Shown here: piece after piece, positions 63,922-64,000 of the stretch
Numbering within the stretch: the stretch's first letter is position 1
Layout of the letters: each line of letters opens with the position of its first letter
Assembly: GCF_014217335.1 (NCBI RefSeq)
Contig: NZ_CP060092.1
Coordinates: 4,171,501-4,235,500 of the forward strand
Length of the DNA: 64,000 nucleotides
Source of the DNA: Teredinibacter purpureus
GTDB taxonomy: Bacteria > Pseudomonadota > Gammaproteobacteria > Pseudomonadales > Cellvibrionaceae
Direction: 5' to 3'
Translations under genes and position numbers: made by a program
Notes under the pieces: generated by a model
The model's input: the letters and a program-made list of their open reading frames with translations, nothing else
Told to the model about the DNA's origin: nothing
Databases searched by the model: none

Positions 63922-64000
63922 TTACATACGATAGGTCACACCTAATACCAATCGTCGCTCTTGGTTGACATACTGAGACGGTAGCTGTTTCCATCCCATG
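63922..64000 (-). CDS. C-terminal end of an outer-membrane beta-barrel protein (partial)
   Basis: Only about 25 codons are inside the window; the start lies beyond the right edge. The end reads MGWKQLPSQYVNQERRLVLG, then VTYRM and TAA. Alternating hydrophobic and polar residues and the terminal strand LVLGVTYR-M are typical of the BAM-recognised last strand of beta-barrels (TonB receptors, porins), although the final residue is Met instead of Phe. A clear terminator follows. Too short to name. Confidence 0.6.
   Translation of the reverse strand, partial: MGWKQLPSQYVNQERRLVLGVTYRM

Noticed and set aside
63751..63945. 64-codon plus-strand ORF near the right edge
   Set aside because: It runs through a good minus-strand terminator and across the end of a minus-strand beta-barrel gene; no ribosome binding site or domain.
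1..64000. CRISPR array, tRNA, rRNA, insertion sequence or prophage
   Set aside because: No spaced direct repeats, no cloverleaf with CCA end, no transposase, integrase or phage structural motif was seen in reading both strands. Weak tRNA-like folds cannot be excluded without a covariance search (tRNAscan-SE, Infernal).

Overview
The window reads as chromosomal DNA of a marine, polysaccharide-degrading gammaproteobacterium. Cellvibrionaceae-like (Teredinibacter/Saccharophagus type) is my best guess. The basis is a full MSHA pilus locus, GspA/GspB, a secreted GH26 mannanase, HrpA, EpmC, RlmM, TrmL, a dnaE-accA pair and moderate GC. No rRNA, tRNA, CRISPR array, integrase or transposase was recognised. 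Nearly all the sequence is coding.

1-14.6 kb, housekeeping and signalling. A minus-strand operon epmC / 5'-3' exonuclease / pdxB / ATP-NAD-kinase-like runs off the left edge. Next come a conserved hypothetical, tusA, an ABM-fold protein, rlmM, a very large beta-propeller diguanylate cyclase, an alpha/beta hydrolase, a yheU homologue, gcvR, a DUF2721 membrane protein and the gspA-gspB pair.

14.6-31.5 kb, MSHA type IV pilus locus, all minus strand. In transcription order: mshI1, I2, J, K, L, M, N, E, G, an mshB/F-like pilin, mshA, C, D, O, P, Q. Most genes up to mshG overlap or nearly touch. mshA sits behind a 169-base gap with inverted repeats. MshE keeps its c-di-GMP-binding N-terminal domain. 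With the diguanylate cyclase at 6.5 kb and a PilZ protein at 51.5 kb, the window holds makers and readers of c-di-GMP.

31.6-40.5 kb: trmL, a GH26 beta-mannanase, an exported AstE/AspA-type hydrolase, rnb, then a SCO-type copper protein directly downstream of a galactose-oxidase-like copper radical oxidase that carries three C-terminal cysteine-rich repeats.

40.5-46 kb, an AT-richer accessory stretch: a decayed M28 peptidase, then small stand-alone enzymes (isoprenylcysteine-methyltransferase-like, OsmC, GNAT, VOC, tautomerase), an exported protein of unknown role, long non-coding gaps and a heptanucleotide tandem repeat.

46-52 kb, a signalling island: FHA protein, membrane Ser/Thr kinase, second FHA protein, STAS anti-sigma-antagonist-like protein, a response regulator/PP2C phosphatase overlapping it, and a divergent PilZ protein. 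This resembles a partner-switching circuit joined to a kinase/FHA pair, and with the copper-oxidase/SCO pair it is the most promising place for new biology.

52-64 kb: mlaA, hrpA, a chemotaxis receptor, accA, dnaE, and the last codons of an outer-membrane beta-barrel gene entering from the right edge with its terminator.
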